The translations under genes and the position numbers were made by a program. DNA of 64,000 nt from assembly GCA_023653785.1 (NCBI GenBank), contig JAMKCH010001616.1, positions 1-64,000 on the forward strand, read 5' to 3'. The notes under the pieces are model-generated. The model saw only the letters and a list, made by a program, of their open reading frames with translations, searched no databases and had not been told where the DNA came from. The DNA is from Ophioderma brevispina. Its lineage: Eukaryota > Echinodermata > Ophiuroidea > Amphilepidida > Ophiodermatidae. Below are positions 35,291-46,560 of the stretch, one piece after another; the first letter of the stretch is position 1, and each line of letters opens with the position of its first letter.

Positions 35291-37849
35291 GGGTTTGAAT
35301 GTTCTCAATCATCCAATTTTTGATTGCAAGTTTTCTCCGAAAACTTTGGTTTCCTCCAGCATCTAAAATCGGACTTCCTATAAAGCCTTATAGTCGGGTG
35401 GAAGTTTAGGCACACAGCCTGAAGGATGGAAATGGAGTACAGACTTTTTCTATTGATAGATTTTAGTTCATTAGGACCTAAGCCAATAATTTTTGGAGGG
35501 TGTGCAAAATTGTTACAGTGGCATTTTTGAAAATCCAATATGGCTGCTACAAATATTTCTCGGTACTCCGGTGTTTTAAACACGAGAAAGTGTTGGTAAT
35601 GTAATTTTATCATTACATTGTCACAAAAATCCAATATGGCTGCTCAAAAGTTAAAATATGCTCTCGGATTCATTAAAATGAAGGTACCTTTTTACGCTAC
35701 TTGAATACATACTGAACACCTATTATGTTCTGCAGGTGTTCAAAATCTGTTACAATTGATCACACTCTGCAAGTGTTACTTTAACACCTCTAGAATGCAT
35801 TTCCAACGCATCCGGACACGTCAATTGTTCGGCACATTTTGCAGTTTAGAGCCTTGATTCCAGTGTCTGTATGCATGCTTTATGCTATACACTTATGAGA
35901 TACATGTATTTGATCACTAGAAACCCTTATTTGGCATTTCTCTGTATTGGACATTTTCAAAACTCAAGATGGCAGCCAATACAGCCGCCTCTAAAAATAG
36001 TAAAACCTACATTATATGTGTATTTATGTAGTTACATCAACTAATTATTATTATAAAGGTGTAAATTAAGGTATGGGATAAGTATTTGACCATTTGACAT
36101 TCTTATCTGGAATTTCTGTTTCTTCAACATGCAGAAATGTTAAGATGGGGGGGGGCAATGTGGCTACCTTTTTACCTTCTTTAAAACCTATAAATTACGA
36201 TACATCTGTATTGTATTTAGTTAAAACACCCAAAATGATGATTAAAGTTTAAATTAAAGTATGAGATGTATGTCTTGAGCATTAATAACTCGTATCTGGT
36301 ATATTTGTTTTGACAACATCCTTAAAATTCAAAATGACGGCCAATTTATTATGAATATATGACAATTTGTAGGTTTTGTAAACACACTTGAAATGTCAGA
36401 TATGAGTTCCTATTGGGTATAGGGCCCAGAATTATGCCTCTATCACAAATACTTGATGAGTTATGGTCATTTGGACGATTTCAGGGCATATTGGGTTTTA
36501 GGGTGGCCATATTGGATTTGATGGTAATGTTATGATCAAATCACGTCAATAACCCGTCCAAAAGATTCCTCGTGCTTTAAAACCTGGATCTAGTGCATAA
36601 AATTATGGCCATTTGAATGAATTTGAGAGTGATAGCGACCATATTGGATTTCTAGAAAATGCCACTGCACGAAATTTTGCACACCCTCCAGAAATTATTA
36701 GCTTAGGTCATCATTGACAAAAATCGATCAATAGAAAAAGTCTGTACTCCATTTCCACCCTGTGCCCACAATTCCTCCTGACTATTACTTGTCGATCTGG
36801 ATTTACTTGTTGTATTGTAGCAGCTTAAGGCGCTCCATCTTCTCTGGTCGCACGTTGTAAGAATTAAATATTAAATATTATTATTAAAATGTTATCCGTT
36901 GGAAAACACAGAAATTGCAAGAGCCCTCTACTAACGTCCCAATCCTTATAAGCCAGCAATTACTTCTGCCTAAAGCAGTTATGATACTGTCATGAACTAT
37001 TATTTTTAGAACTCAAGAACTAAAGTGACTGTACTTTGTTTAAAATAAAATTTTACTTCAAGGTATAGCGGATAACGTAATATACCTAACACAAAATCAC
37101 GGGAAATGCTGTGAAGTTATGCTTGGTAGTGAAAATTCAAGAATAGTGGTGTTAATACCGTCTTTGGAACCATGATTAATGATATTTGTTATAGTATTCT
37201 CATATTTTGATTAAAAATATTATTTTACCTTTCTATTTAACTAGAGCAAAAGATTCCTAGCAGGGAAAAGTAGCTTGTTTCATCATACAAGAGAAAAATG
37301 GAATTCCCCTAATGCTATATTGACAATGCAAAATCTGTTTACACTTGCTCAGAGACATTTCTAGAAAGGTTACTATAAATAGCGTTGGATTTTCCAGGTG
37401 TGGTGCAAACCTAGTTTAATGATTGCATCATAGATGATTCCATCACTGATATCATCACTGTGTGTTCCAATTGGACAATCTTAGGCTATGTTTATGCACG
37501 ATGCTGCTGTAATAACTATTTTTAGATATTGGTAACCTGCTTATAGTGTACAAGGACATTTGGAGTTTAAGGACTTCGCCAGTAGTTTGATCTGCAGAGT
37601 TGGCAGATCTGAGCAGTACTACTAGTACTACCAGGATTTATAGTTGATACAACATGACAGCAGACAAAATAGCTTTAAAAAAATATTTTGTCTGCTTTCA
37701 TCTTTGAAGCCAAAAGAGCTTCAGTTCTGGAATCAAAAAGATTCCCTTTTGAGGTCCTAAAGGGACTAGTGTCTTCATCCCTGTATGTTGTGCGTGCTGT
37801 ATACCCCGACTGCTCACCATTACCAACTTTGAAGTCAGTTTATCGGATA

Positions 37850-37925
37850 CAGCTGGTAGCCTAGTGGATATGGCATCTGTCTAGTGATCGGAAGTTCGTG
37901 GGTTCGATTCTCGTGCCAGCGCAAT
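37850..37925 (+). mobile_element. tRNA-like segment, copy B
   Basis: TAGCCTAGTGGATATGG (A box) and GTGGGTTCGATTCTCGTGCC (B box) allow D, anticodon and T arms to be drawn, with CTAGTGA as anticodon loop. The acceptor stem pairs only when shifted by one base. A SINE head or a decayed tRNA. Confidence 0.5.
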
Positions 37926-38051
37926 CCTAGAAAATGGCCTTCTAGGGTTTCTTCGGTGTTTGTCATTTAACTGTTGTATAAATAGTGATTTGTCACACAT
38001 ACGTTAATTCCTTCACTCTCGTATATATTCAGTTAACTATTGTATCATGCA

Positions 38052-38106
38052 TTTGATCCCCAGTGTGTGTATATGTTCTAGTACATGCTAGAACATATAC
38101 ACACAC
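38052..38106. repeat. Short hairpin (TGTGTATATGTTCTAG...CTAGAACATATACACA)
   Basis: Arms of about 19 bp pair perfectly around TACATG in copy B. The same place in copy A (about 32600-32640) has lost the symmetry. Confidence 0.7.
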
Positions 38107-38107
38107 T

Positions 38108-38215
38108 AGTTTAAGCGGACAAGATAGCTCAATCAGGTAAGCACTCGACTCCAGTGTATGCTCATCCATGTGTATATAGGCGTGCGTTCGAGCCCTGTGA
38201 GATTCAGCTGTCTTG
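38108..38215 (+). mobile_element. Second tRNA-like segment, copy B
   Basis: ACAAGATAGCTCAATCAGGT (A box) and GTGCGTTCGAGCCCTGTGAG (B box), with an expanded anticodon region. The counterpart in copy A is near 32650-32735 with extra bases. It is followed by a GCGCTTAGAGGCCAATA...AAGGCGCTATATAAAT tail in which the TIR element has inserted. Confidence 0.5.
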
Positions 38216-38438
38216 TAATTTCCCTGTACAAGAAATTAACCGCTTGGTTGTCTCGATTTACCCATGCGATATTTGGGAAGTTGGTCCCGGCTGCGATGGT
38301 TATCTCGATGTATGTTTGCTGATAAGGGAAAGCGCTGATCCCGATCTGCTGCATCCCTTGAAATGATGCTAAATGGTTTATGGTATGGTTGGGCCACAAT
38401 GATCAGCGACCATTTGTGAAAGCGCTTAGAGGCCAATA

Positions 38439-38939
38439 CCCGGGGGGCACTCATATATGAAAGTGACGGGGATGTGCGGATTGGACAATCAAAGTAGGGG
38501 GCATTCGCTGAGGAACTTAAAGGGAAAAAAGGGGATCATTTGGTGAGGAGGATGCAAAACTGGGGGTCAATCACTGAGCCTTTCACATTTTGTGAAAAAA
38601 GGGAATCATTCTCGGGCAAATTCTAACCATTCAAACCCAGTTGATATGATAACATTAAAAGTGCTTTTTGTGAGAGCATGAAATAGAAATAAGGGGGTCA
38701 TTCAGTGACATTTGATTAAAAATGGGAGGCATCAACTGAGAGTAAGAAAAAAGGGGGGTCTTTCAGTGACAGGTTAAAAAAAAGGGGGGTCTTTCATTGA
38801 CAGCAGGTTTAAAAAAGGGGGGTCTTTCATTGACAGCAGGTTTAAAAAAGGGGGGTCTTTCATTGACAGCAGGTTTAAAAAAGGAGGTCAATAGTGCCGC
38901 ACATCCCCGTCACCTGTTTTTAGGGAGTGCCCCCCCGGG
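38439..38939. mobile_element. TIR element with internal minisatellite and 8-bp TSD
   Basis: The ends CCCGGGGGGCACTC and GAGTGCCCCCCCGGG are inverted repeats, extended inside by GTGACGGGGATGTGCGG and CCGCACATCCCCGTCAC. GGCCAATA is duplicated at 38431-38438 and 38940-38947. The interior consists of degenerate units of the type AAAAGGGGGGTCTTTCATTG, with three nearly identical units at 38787-38885. A short peptide (LSLTAGLKKGG, repeated) can be read through them but is a by-product of the repeat. Confidence 0.75.
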
Positions 38940-38979
38940 GGCCAATAGCATAAGGCGCTATATAAATCTCTGCTATTAT

Positions 38980-40190
38980 TATGATGCGTGACCCTCATAC
39001 TTACTAAAGATAATAACCTATGCAAAACTTAAGTTCATTCCGAAATCGTCCATCGTGGGCTTAAAAGTTTGTACATGAAGCCAATGGGGTGTTTTGTTCT
39101 TTTTTTGGCAAACAATGAAAAGTGATGTTCTTTGTCCTTGATTTTGCCAGAAATTCACCAAGAGGTACCCTACAAGATAACGCAAATAATTTGCCAAGAA
39201 ATTCCAGTCAAAGTCATCGTGAATGGCAGAAGTTTTTATTAAATTGATTTCAGCTAACTTCGGAGAAACTATGCACCTGGGAATTAAAGGGAAAATTAAA
39301 AAAGAAGAGAAAGGAGGTTGTAATCTAAGCAAGGAAGAATGGGTATCAGTAGTAATGTGATCACCTGTTTGTTTGTATAGGTCTTACTCTTTCTTTGAAT
39401 CACATGTTCATATTGTTTGCTTATCATTAATAGACGTTTTTTAAAACCACTATTGGCGACACTTCCAGAGAGATGTTATATTTAATAGAGAAAAGTGAAA
39501 CGAGGAAGTCATTGGAATAAGGCAGCTCAAATCTAATCATAACAACCTCGAATTTCATACTCGTATTAAATTCTCAAAAAAATATAATCACGAGATGCTA
39601 CGAATCACGAGATGCTTAATACGTGAAATAAATATCACGTACACTAAAAATGAACTTTTATAGTTTGCTATATCTACAACCTTTGCGTTTGCACGAGAGG
39701 CCAAACTGTTCAATGGCATCTTGATGCGATTTTTTTCAAATTGGTTTCAAAATGCACAGGAATGGGTGCAGGAAATATACACTTACTTTATAAATCAGTC
39801 TAAAATATGAAATAGTCTCCACTCCCATTGCACAGTTCATAAACTTTCATTCGTCGCTGTATTTAGACATACACCCCCTGATTTTAAAGGTGCGTGTGCC
39901 GATCGTATTTTTAATGAAACTGATTATGAACCCCAATGTTAAAAAAGTAAGTTAAACAAATAGTCCGATCATAGCCAGTAAATATTTCGTCAGTTTACAC
40001 TTTTGTGAATAAAAAATTATACCTAATGAACTTCAATGACGGCAAATAGACTTGGAAGTTTCTTCTAGAATACGTTGTACCATGTCTGTAATATTTTCGA
40101 AAATATCATTCTAAAGCTGTCAAACTAATTCCTATAGTGCTCTCTCTATGACAGTTTTGGTTTGAATTGAATGGTAATTAAACTACTAGT
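38980..40190. other. Stretch without recognised genes
   Basis: AT-rich DNA. Near 39885, 'TTTTAAAGGTGCGTGTGCCGATCGTAT' is an isolated end of the TIR repeat found at 2.7-3.5 kb. Confidence 0.4.
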
Positions 40191-40199
40191 ATTACATCC

Positions 40200-41480
40200 T
40201 TTGTAGATGAACATTACAAAATGACACATGTGCAGCTTCTTCAAGAAGTTCTACTCCCTTGCTAACCTCAAGAGGGAGCCATCTGGAAGTTCTACTCATA
40301 TTTTGGTTACTGAAAATGTTCATAAAGTCCAGGTACTAAACCAACAGTAAGAAAATGTTTTGCACAGGGATCAGCATGCAGACAACGTGAAATCACTCAT
40401 CTATATATATCCTGCCATGCCGAACATCAACATATCGCCCCTGTGTTGAAAGCTGTTGACTTAAATCCCAATAAGCGACGGCACAATGCGGCGGCGTACC
40501 TGCGCGCATCTTAAAGATTGGGGAAAGGACATTGCACCTGCCCTGGCGACCATCTTTAGGAAAAATCTAGAGACCGGCAATCTGCTAGACTGTCCCACAG
40601 TCTCGGCTCTGTCTTCGGATTCAGGGCACAGTAGGTTCAACTGACATAAAATCAAACTTATTTACAACAGTCGCACTCACCAACACGATGCATCTAATGT
40701 ATATACAAAAATCAACAACTAAAATCCTTTAAAAAATCAGATCACTGGGCCCTCCCTGGACCTTGGACATCGGTCCTTTTAATACTGCGCTGACACCTTT
40801 TTTTACCCCATGGCCGCCCATACGCCCTTATACGAACCAACTTGTACTTATCCACAGATTGACAAAATTCAAAATTGGTTGACTCAGAGAGATTGTAGTC
40901 TTCATTACCAGTCGTTTATACCACAGACCCTGAGAGGGTCTAGCAATCTGCCAGAAGATTAGAAGTGCGCTGACACTTCTCCAATATTCAAAATAGGGAA
41001 TCGCTCTAAACTTAATATGTTGCAAGGTGATGAAGCATGTGGTTCATTCGAACATCATGCAGCATCTAACCGTTCTGATATATTGACCGATCAACGTGGT
41101 TTCCGCCGAAATCGATCGTGCGAATCCCAACTCATCCTCACTTCAAATGACCTCGCCAGTGCCCTCGACAAGCGGCAACGGACAGAAGTGGCCATTATGG
41201 TCTTCAGCAATGCCTTTGACGTGGTACCACAACAGAGGCTCTTGCTGACGCTAAACCATGATGGGTGGTATCCAGAGAACATTCTGTATTTGGACTGGGT
41301 ACGTGTGCAATCGGGTGTTCCACAAGGTACATTACTCGGTCGACTTTTTTGTCTGCTATGAATCAATGCCGTTCTTAACAGATCACCTCCACTGCACGAC
41401 TGTTTGCTGATGACTGTGTTTTATATGACCATCAGCAATGACCGGAGCGCCGACCTTCTCCAATCTGACCTTGGCCGACT
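40200..41480 (+). pseudogene. LINE pol fragment, plus strand (CR1/L2 type)
   Basis: Reading in changing frames gives the linker (KVQVLNQQ, MPNINISP), RT block 1 (KDWGKDIAPALATIFR when frames are joined), then after an insertion 'SNLPED.KCADTSPIFKIGNRSK'. A 114-codon open piece follows (41017-41361) with RGFRRNRSCESQLIL, a palm A motif changed to FSNAFD, and QSGVPQGTLLG. LFADDC is visible near 41400 after a frameshift. Several stops and shifts make it dead. It stops abruptly where the opposite-strand LINE begins. Confidence 0.8.
40586..40942. mobile_element. 357-bp insertion inside the LINE, 9-bp TSD
   Basis: GCAATCTGC occurs at 40577-40585 and again at 40943-40951, and the LINE reading resumes across it. 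The insert begins TAGACTGTCCCACAG and ends with the inverse of TAGACCCTCTCAGGG, weak terminal repeats. A 9-bp duplication fits Mutator-like elements among others. The family is undetermined. Confidence 0.55.
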
Positions 41481-41544
41481 TAACACTCATACACATGAAA
41501 CAACCACGCTTTGTTAACAAAGAAGGAATCTCATCAATATATTG

Positions 41545-43870
41545 GTTCTTCTTCTTATCGCGTCCAAACACTGTGGTTCTCAAATATGATCCAGCCAGAG
41601 ATGGGTACAACGTCTGGCTGCTTCCCTGAATTCCGCAAAGTCCTTGATTATGCGTTGTTGCTCCAGCAGTGGGCAGACCAAGAGATGTTCCATTGTCTGT
41701 GGTGCTGTTCCACAACCACGGGTGGTGTCCTGATCTGCTTCCAGGTAGCCCCACTTCTGCAAGGAAACCTTAGATCGGCCAATTCGTGTTCTCAATCTAT
41801 TGAGGCGTCACCATTCAGCCATGAGGAGTCAGCTCCAGATGGGAGATGCTCAGCAGGTTCAATACCAATAGATGTAACTGGGTTGATAGCACGTCCTTCT
41901 TTCCACAGGCAAACTCTCTTAAGCTCCTTAGATACTGTTTCAAGAAGTTGGACTTTGCGTAAGAAAACTCTCTCTGGATTTAAGGCGGTTGGCAGCCGGT
42001 GACTGTCAGGACATAGGGGGTTTACATTAATACTTGGCAGCTAAGCTTTGTATGTAGCACCACTCGACGGATGTATGCGTGGAGCAATTCCTGCTAAAAT
42101 GTTTCTTGGTGTTGGACGGGAGGCATCCTGTAATTAGCCGGCAGGGAGGCATTTAACGCTGAATCAAGCTTCCTTGGCATGGTTGACTTTCCCATACAGG
42201 GCAAGCATACTCTGCACACGAGTAGCCCAGGCAAGTGCCGTCGATATTAGGGTATGTGGGCGAGAACCCCCATCTTGTGCCAGTGAGTTGTCAAGATATG
42301 ATTGCGTGAACATACTTTAACTTCGTCTTCTCGATGGGGGTCTGAGAAGAGAGAGTGCGGTCCAAGGTACCTTTAGGTAGAAGGGTTATCACAGTGCTCA
42401 GGGTGTGTCAGACCAGGTAACTTTAAGCTGACGCTTGGCGTGACGGTTGCGTAGATGAAAGCACACACTGGTCTTGGATGGATTTGCACGTAAGGTGGTT
42501 TTCCTCATAATAAGGATTGAGTTAATCCAAAGCTTTGGAGAGTCTCTCTTCAAACAGCTGTGAGTCTGACTCTTGTGCGTAATTCCAAGATCGTATGCAT
42601 AAATATAACGACAGGTTACTGCACTCCTAGTTTGGTCGTTGGTCTAGATGTTGAACAGGAGAGGTGCAAGCACGCTCCCTTGTGGTAGTCCATTCTTTGA
42701 GCCTACGCCTTCGGCTCTTAATTCTTCGCTCCTAGCTGAACAAAGAACATCCTGTTTGCCAGCAATCCTTTGATAAGATCAGTCAAGCAGATGTCCTTGG
42801 TGATTTCCAGAATCTTATGGAGTATTAGGCATCTGTGATTAACAGTGTCGTAGGCTGCTGATAGATCGACGAACACAACTCCGGTTACCATACTCAATGT
42901 GTTGAGTTAGGTTGAGTACTTGGTTTGTTGTTGATTTGCCTGACCGGAACCCTGCTTGTTCTGGTATGAGGTGTTCGTCTATCACAGGTGCGATACGATT
43001 GAGCAAGAGACGTTCAAAGAGCTTGTAGGTATGGCTGAGGAGTGATATTGGTCTGTAGCTCTTGGGATTGGGTGGATCTTTCCCAGGCTTTAGGAGTGCC
43101 ATAACATGTGCTTTCCTCCAGATCTTTAGGAACCTGTGGAAATAAGGCAGCAATTGTAGAGCTCAAGAAGCCATTCCTTTGCTACTGGGCCGAAGTTTTT
43201 TCAGCTGCTCAGTTGAGAATTTGTCCAGGCCTACTGCTTTTCCTGGTTGAAGTTTTAGCAATACCGGATTCCAATTCGTCCATGTTGAAGGGGCGAGTGA
43301 CACCAGGGTCGCCACTAAACCTCTTCCGGTCTAGTTTGATCTTCTTGGGCTTCTTGCTGCCCTTGCAATTTAAAACCAGTTGGTGGGCAACTTGGTTGGG
43401 CGTGACATTTGGCTGCTGTGGAGGTTCTGTTGGATCGCTTCGGAGCTTTCGGATGATAGACCATGCTTTCTTGCTGTTATTGGTCATATCGGTGGATTCA
43501 ATTAAAGTATGCCAGGTTTTGATCATTTCCTGGGAGATCCTCTCCGAAACTTCCTCACCTTTAACAGTTGTTTCAACCGAAAAAGGATCAGCTTCAAACA
43601 TGATGATATACTCTTGATACTCACTAGCACATTCCTTGGAAAGGTCTGGTATAATATTCGCTCTTACAGCCTATGGGTTAAGAATCTCCGGGCCAGTTTG
43701 GTCCTAGTGGGCAAATTTGTTCATTAGTTATTGGGATTTTGGAGCATCCTCTTCACGTTTGATCCAGGTTATCAGTGAATCCTTCGCCAGTCTGATTTCC
43801 TATAGTTAAAGCGACGCTTAAAAAGGCACTTTGTTGGTCTTCCTATACAGCACTAACTTGGACTACCGAT
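41545..43870 (-). pseudogene. LINE pol fragment, minus strand (Jockey type)
   Basis: From 5' to 3' on the minus strand: an RRFNYRKSDW linker near 43.8 kb; a 130-codon open linker piece (43209-43601: KAWSIIRKLRSDPTEPPQQ, NVTPNQVAHQLVLN); RT (42839-43153: AHVMALLKPGKDPPNPKSYRP, ISLLSHTYKLFERLLLNRI, EQAGFRSGKSTTNQVLNLTQH); a degraded palm; and a C-terminal Cys/His-like region (41580-41795: RTRIGRSKVSLQKWGY, QTMEHLLVCPLLEQQ). The 3' end shows GATAAGAAGAAGAA near 41550. It lacks the endonuclease and is frameshifted. Confidence 0.8.
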
Positions 43871-44523
43871 TGGTTGATGTTGAATTAGTGGAACATGATC
43901 CAGAACAATCTTGCTAAACAGGTTAGAGATGTTTTTGTATTGATGCCTGTTTTCACATATATAGCACTTCTTATTTTCGATGTGGTCTCTCGATGGCAAG
44001 GACCATTCATGGTATGGTTGGGCGGTGTTGATCGATTCCTCTGTGGGTTTCCTTTAGACATAGACATCGCATTGGAAGTGTTAACAATATCAGCAATTAT
44101 TTTACTTTGCATTAGAAACACCCTCCACGTTCAATGACGCTATCGTTCAAGGAAGACCTTAGAAAAGCCTGCGATGGGGGTCTAGTCATGATATAGGTAT
44201 CCTTAAGATGATGTTATGGGAATAACTTGTTGTGTTGGATAAATAGAGATTAGTTCACTGGCAGCAGTTACTAACAGGGGAGACCACAAGACGGTTCTCT
44301 ACTTGTTGTGATATCATGCAACATGAGGTGGAATAAACATGTAAATCAGTGGTTGAGATTCCTGCATGCTTTTATTGTTCAGGGGGATGCTCTATTCATG
44401 AATGAATAGATTATTCCACGAACAAGGAAAGCACGCAGAAAACTCCGAGTTTCACGCTAGGCGTTCATCAGGCGAATGATCTATTACTAACACTACCACA
44501 TAGTTATTTTTTCTTTACACGAC

Positions 44524-45375
44524 TTATGGTTTTCCGATATTGCTGCCATGCCTACAATTAGCGATCAATTCGCTTTTCTTGTTAAGCGCTTCTTTACACT
44601 TCAATATTGCAAATCTTTCATCCAAGCACAGATTACATAACCCAGATTTTCTGGTGTGAGTGTTTGATTTTCTGATGATTTCCCAAGTGATATTGTATTC
44701 TTTCCCTTCTTTCTTAAGTTGCCATATGTGGTTAGATAACTCTGTTTCTTTAGCATACTTGACAGTGCGAAATGATTTTGTATGCTTTCTATACCTATCT
44801 TTGAAGCAACCCACCTGTTAGGCCAATGTGTTGTTTGTTTCTATTTTCTGTATTTACAGTAGCCTTGTAAACTACAGACTTGGTCCCAGAAGGGGACAAG
44901 CGTCTTTTTTAACGGCAATTGCACTTTTTTTCTGTTCTTGGTCTTTTTTGTTGATGCGAGCGTTGTGAGATTTGAATATTGATGCCATATTTTTCATACA
45001 ACTATATGAAACCTTGACAGTGTTTTTGTTGAAAATTTTGTGATGCTTGCTGCCCTTCGGAAAGTGCTTGTTCAGTAGACGGAGGAATGTTTTTCCTACA
45101 TTAGATTTTAAATTACAGCTATATGGCGGGTCAAACCAAATAGTCCTTCTTCTGCGATTCTTGCGGTCTCTTCTGTGTTCTGTTTGCTGTTCCTGTCTGC
45201 TACTTCCATCCTGTCTGGCACTGTCGTCATTGAATTGTATTGTTTCCTTGTACCCACTGTCCTTGAGAGCTCTGTTGTATTCACTGGATGTTTCCTCAAA
45301 AATCTTACGGTTAGAGGAGAGTTCTGAGATCCTTTTGCTCATTTTATGGCTCATTTCCTGTTTTTCTTTGCTCAC
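44524..45375 (-). pseudogene. Penelope-like element fragment with GIY-YIG nuclease
   Basis: On the minus strand a 167-codon piece (44872-45375) carries IWFDPPYSCNLKSNVGKTFL, LLNKHFPKGSKHHKIFNKN and VSYSCMKNMASI, the region after the RT in Penelope-like elements. The Cys segment KDACPL follows. The next 96-codon piece gives the GIY-YIG nuclease: SVVYKATV, then HIGLTGG across a frameshift, then the catalytic-arginine helix DRYRKHTKSFR and the closing CNLCLDERFAILK..ALNKKSELI..CRH. The RT core is missing upstream, replaced by a tandem repeat. Nonfunctional as it stands. Confidence 0.8.
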
Positions 45376-45620
45376 TTCACGTTGCTCATTTGCTCATTCC
45401 TTGCTCATTTGCTGACTCCATATTGATCAATTTATTGCTCATTTCTTGCTCTTGCCCACTTCACGTTGCTCATTTGCTGATTCCTGGCTCATTTGCTCAC
45501 TCATAGCTCATTTTGTTGCTCTTTTGCTCACCTAACATTGCGCCATATTGCTAATTTCTTGCCCTTTTTTGCTCACTTCACGTTGCTCATTTGCTAAAAT
45601 GATGAAATGAGCAATATGTG
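45340..45620 (-). repeat. Tandem repeat of TGAGCAACGTGAAGTGAGCA type
   Basis: The block CACTTCACGTTGCTCATTTG occurs three times about 105 bp apart (near 45375, 45462 and 45571) among many TTGCTCATTT words. It abuts the Penelope-like fragment and may have expanded from a coding Lys/Glu/Met/Ser-rich coiled region at its start. Confidence 0.65.
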
Positions 45621-45744
45621 TTTGTTATGAATCGTGCCTGTAGGTATGATGTTAATCCAGCCATTGCTAGACCTCGGGCACGTCAAAGAAATTTACTCCG
45701 TATTTCAATCCAATCCATCCGATTTTTCTTCAAGGCTCAAATCC

Positions 45745-45925
45745 CGGTGGAGGGAGGCATTCACTTGAAAAGTGACGGAGATGTGTAAACCGGTATCTAA
45801 AAGTAGGGGGCTATCGGTACTGGATGTCCTTTGAAAAAAGGGGTCATTGGGTGTTGAAGTGTGAAAAGGGGAATCATTCAGTACTAGTAACACAATTTTG
45901 TTTGAAAGTGGGATCATTGGGTACT
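45745..45925 (+). repeat. Fragment of the GTGACGGGGATGTG minisatellite element
   Basis: AAAGTGACGGAGATGTGTAA, AAAAGTAGGGGGCTATCGGT and AAAGGGGAATCATTCAGTAC correspond to the left half of the TIR elements at 32981 and 38439. Confidence 0.6.
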
Positions 45926-45929
45926 TTTT

Positions 45930-46560
45930 TATTTATTTATTTCAAGGCTAATCAAGGCATTAACAACAGTTATCTAATTAGTAAACGCTGAAGGTTTGTC
46001 GCCAAGATAGCGATTAACTTCCCTTTTGAAACTCTGCAAGTCCTGGGTAGATGCTACATGCGCAGTAAGGACATTCCATAAGCCTACAGAGAATGGGAGA
46101 AATTATCTACTGTGGGAGGCCAAGTTGGACCTTGGGACTTTCACAGCAAGGTCATGAGACCTGATTGAGCGCCTAAGGCGAGGATCAACTGAAAGCAGCT
46201 CAGGTAGCAGGTGGCTGAGGAGATCTGGTGCTTGTCCATAAAACATGCGGTGGAAAAGAGTGACAATTCCAACTGCCCTGCGATGACCAAGTGGTTGGAT
46301 GTGATGAGTTGTGAGCTCACTCTCGGGGATACCAGTGATGGAAATGGCACGTCTCTGGATTGCATCTAGTTTGGATAGTGAAGTGGGTGTTGCTCCACAC
46401 CATGCTGAACTTGCATATTCCATGTTGGATCGAACCATGGATTTATATATAACAGCCCTTTCATGTTTTGTCAGGCGGGTTTTGAAGCGATTTAGGGACG
46501 TTAGGCTATGGGGATATATAGAGTGGGTAAATGTACCTTGGTCAAACATCATCGTTCATC
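45930..46560 (-). pseudogene. 3' end of a LINE pol with (AAATA)n tail
   Basis: A 149-codon open piece (46103-46552) gives the typical C-terminus of CR1/Jockey-type pol: LTKHERAVIYKSMVRSNMEY, SAWCGATPTSLSKLDAIQRR, GHRRAVGIVTLFHRMFYGQA, RLRRSIRSHDLAVKVPRSN. The reading continues with a WN-containing stretch in another frame to about 45960. AAATAAATAAATAA follows at the 3' end. 5'-truncated insertion. Confidence 0.8.

Larger units (their letters stand above)
35060..38975 (+). repeat. Large direct repeat, copy B
   Basis: Second copy of the unit at 28835-33570, about 1.5 kb downstream in the same orientation. It preserves the empty insertion site (ATTAGGAC at 35470-35477) and has a cleaner TIR element. 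Where the copies differ, most changes are single-base indels in short homopolymers. The unit could be a composite transposon or a recent segmental duplication. Confidence 0.85.

Noticed and set aside
38797..38991. Repeated peptide LSLTAGLKKGG as a possible small protein
   Set aside because: Encoded by the 30-33 bp minisatellite inside the TIR element; copy A does not preserve it.
41383..42002. Open frames of 123 and 163 codons around 41.4-42.0 kb
   Set aside because: Both are out of frame with the LINE C-terminal reading at 41580-41795 and show no independent motifs.
43108..43617. 169-codon plus-strand open frame
   Set aside because: It is the antisense of the LINE linker and RT region, which reads clearly on the minus strand.
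45340..45620. CRISPR-like regular repeats
   Set aside because: Repeats are degenerate, there are no unique spacers, and the context is eukaryotic.
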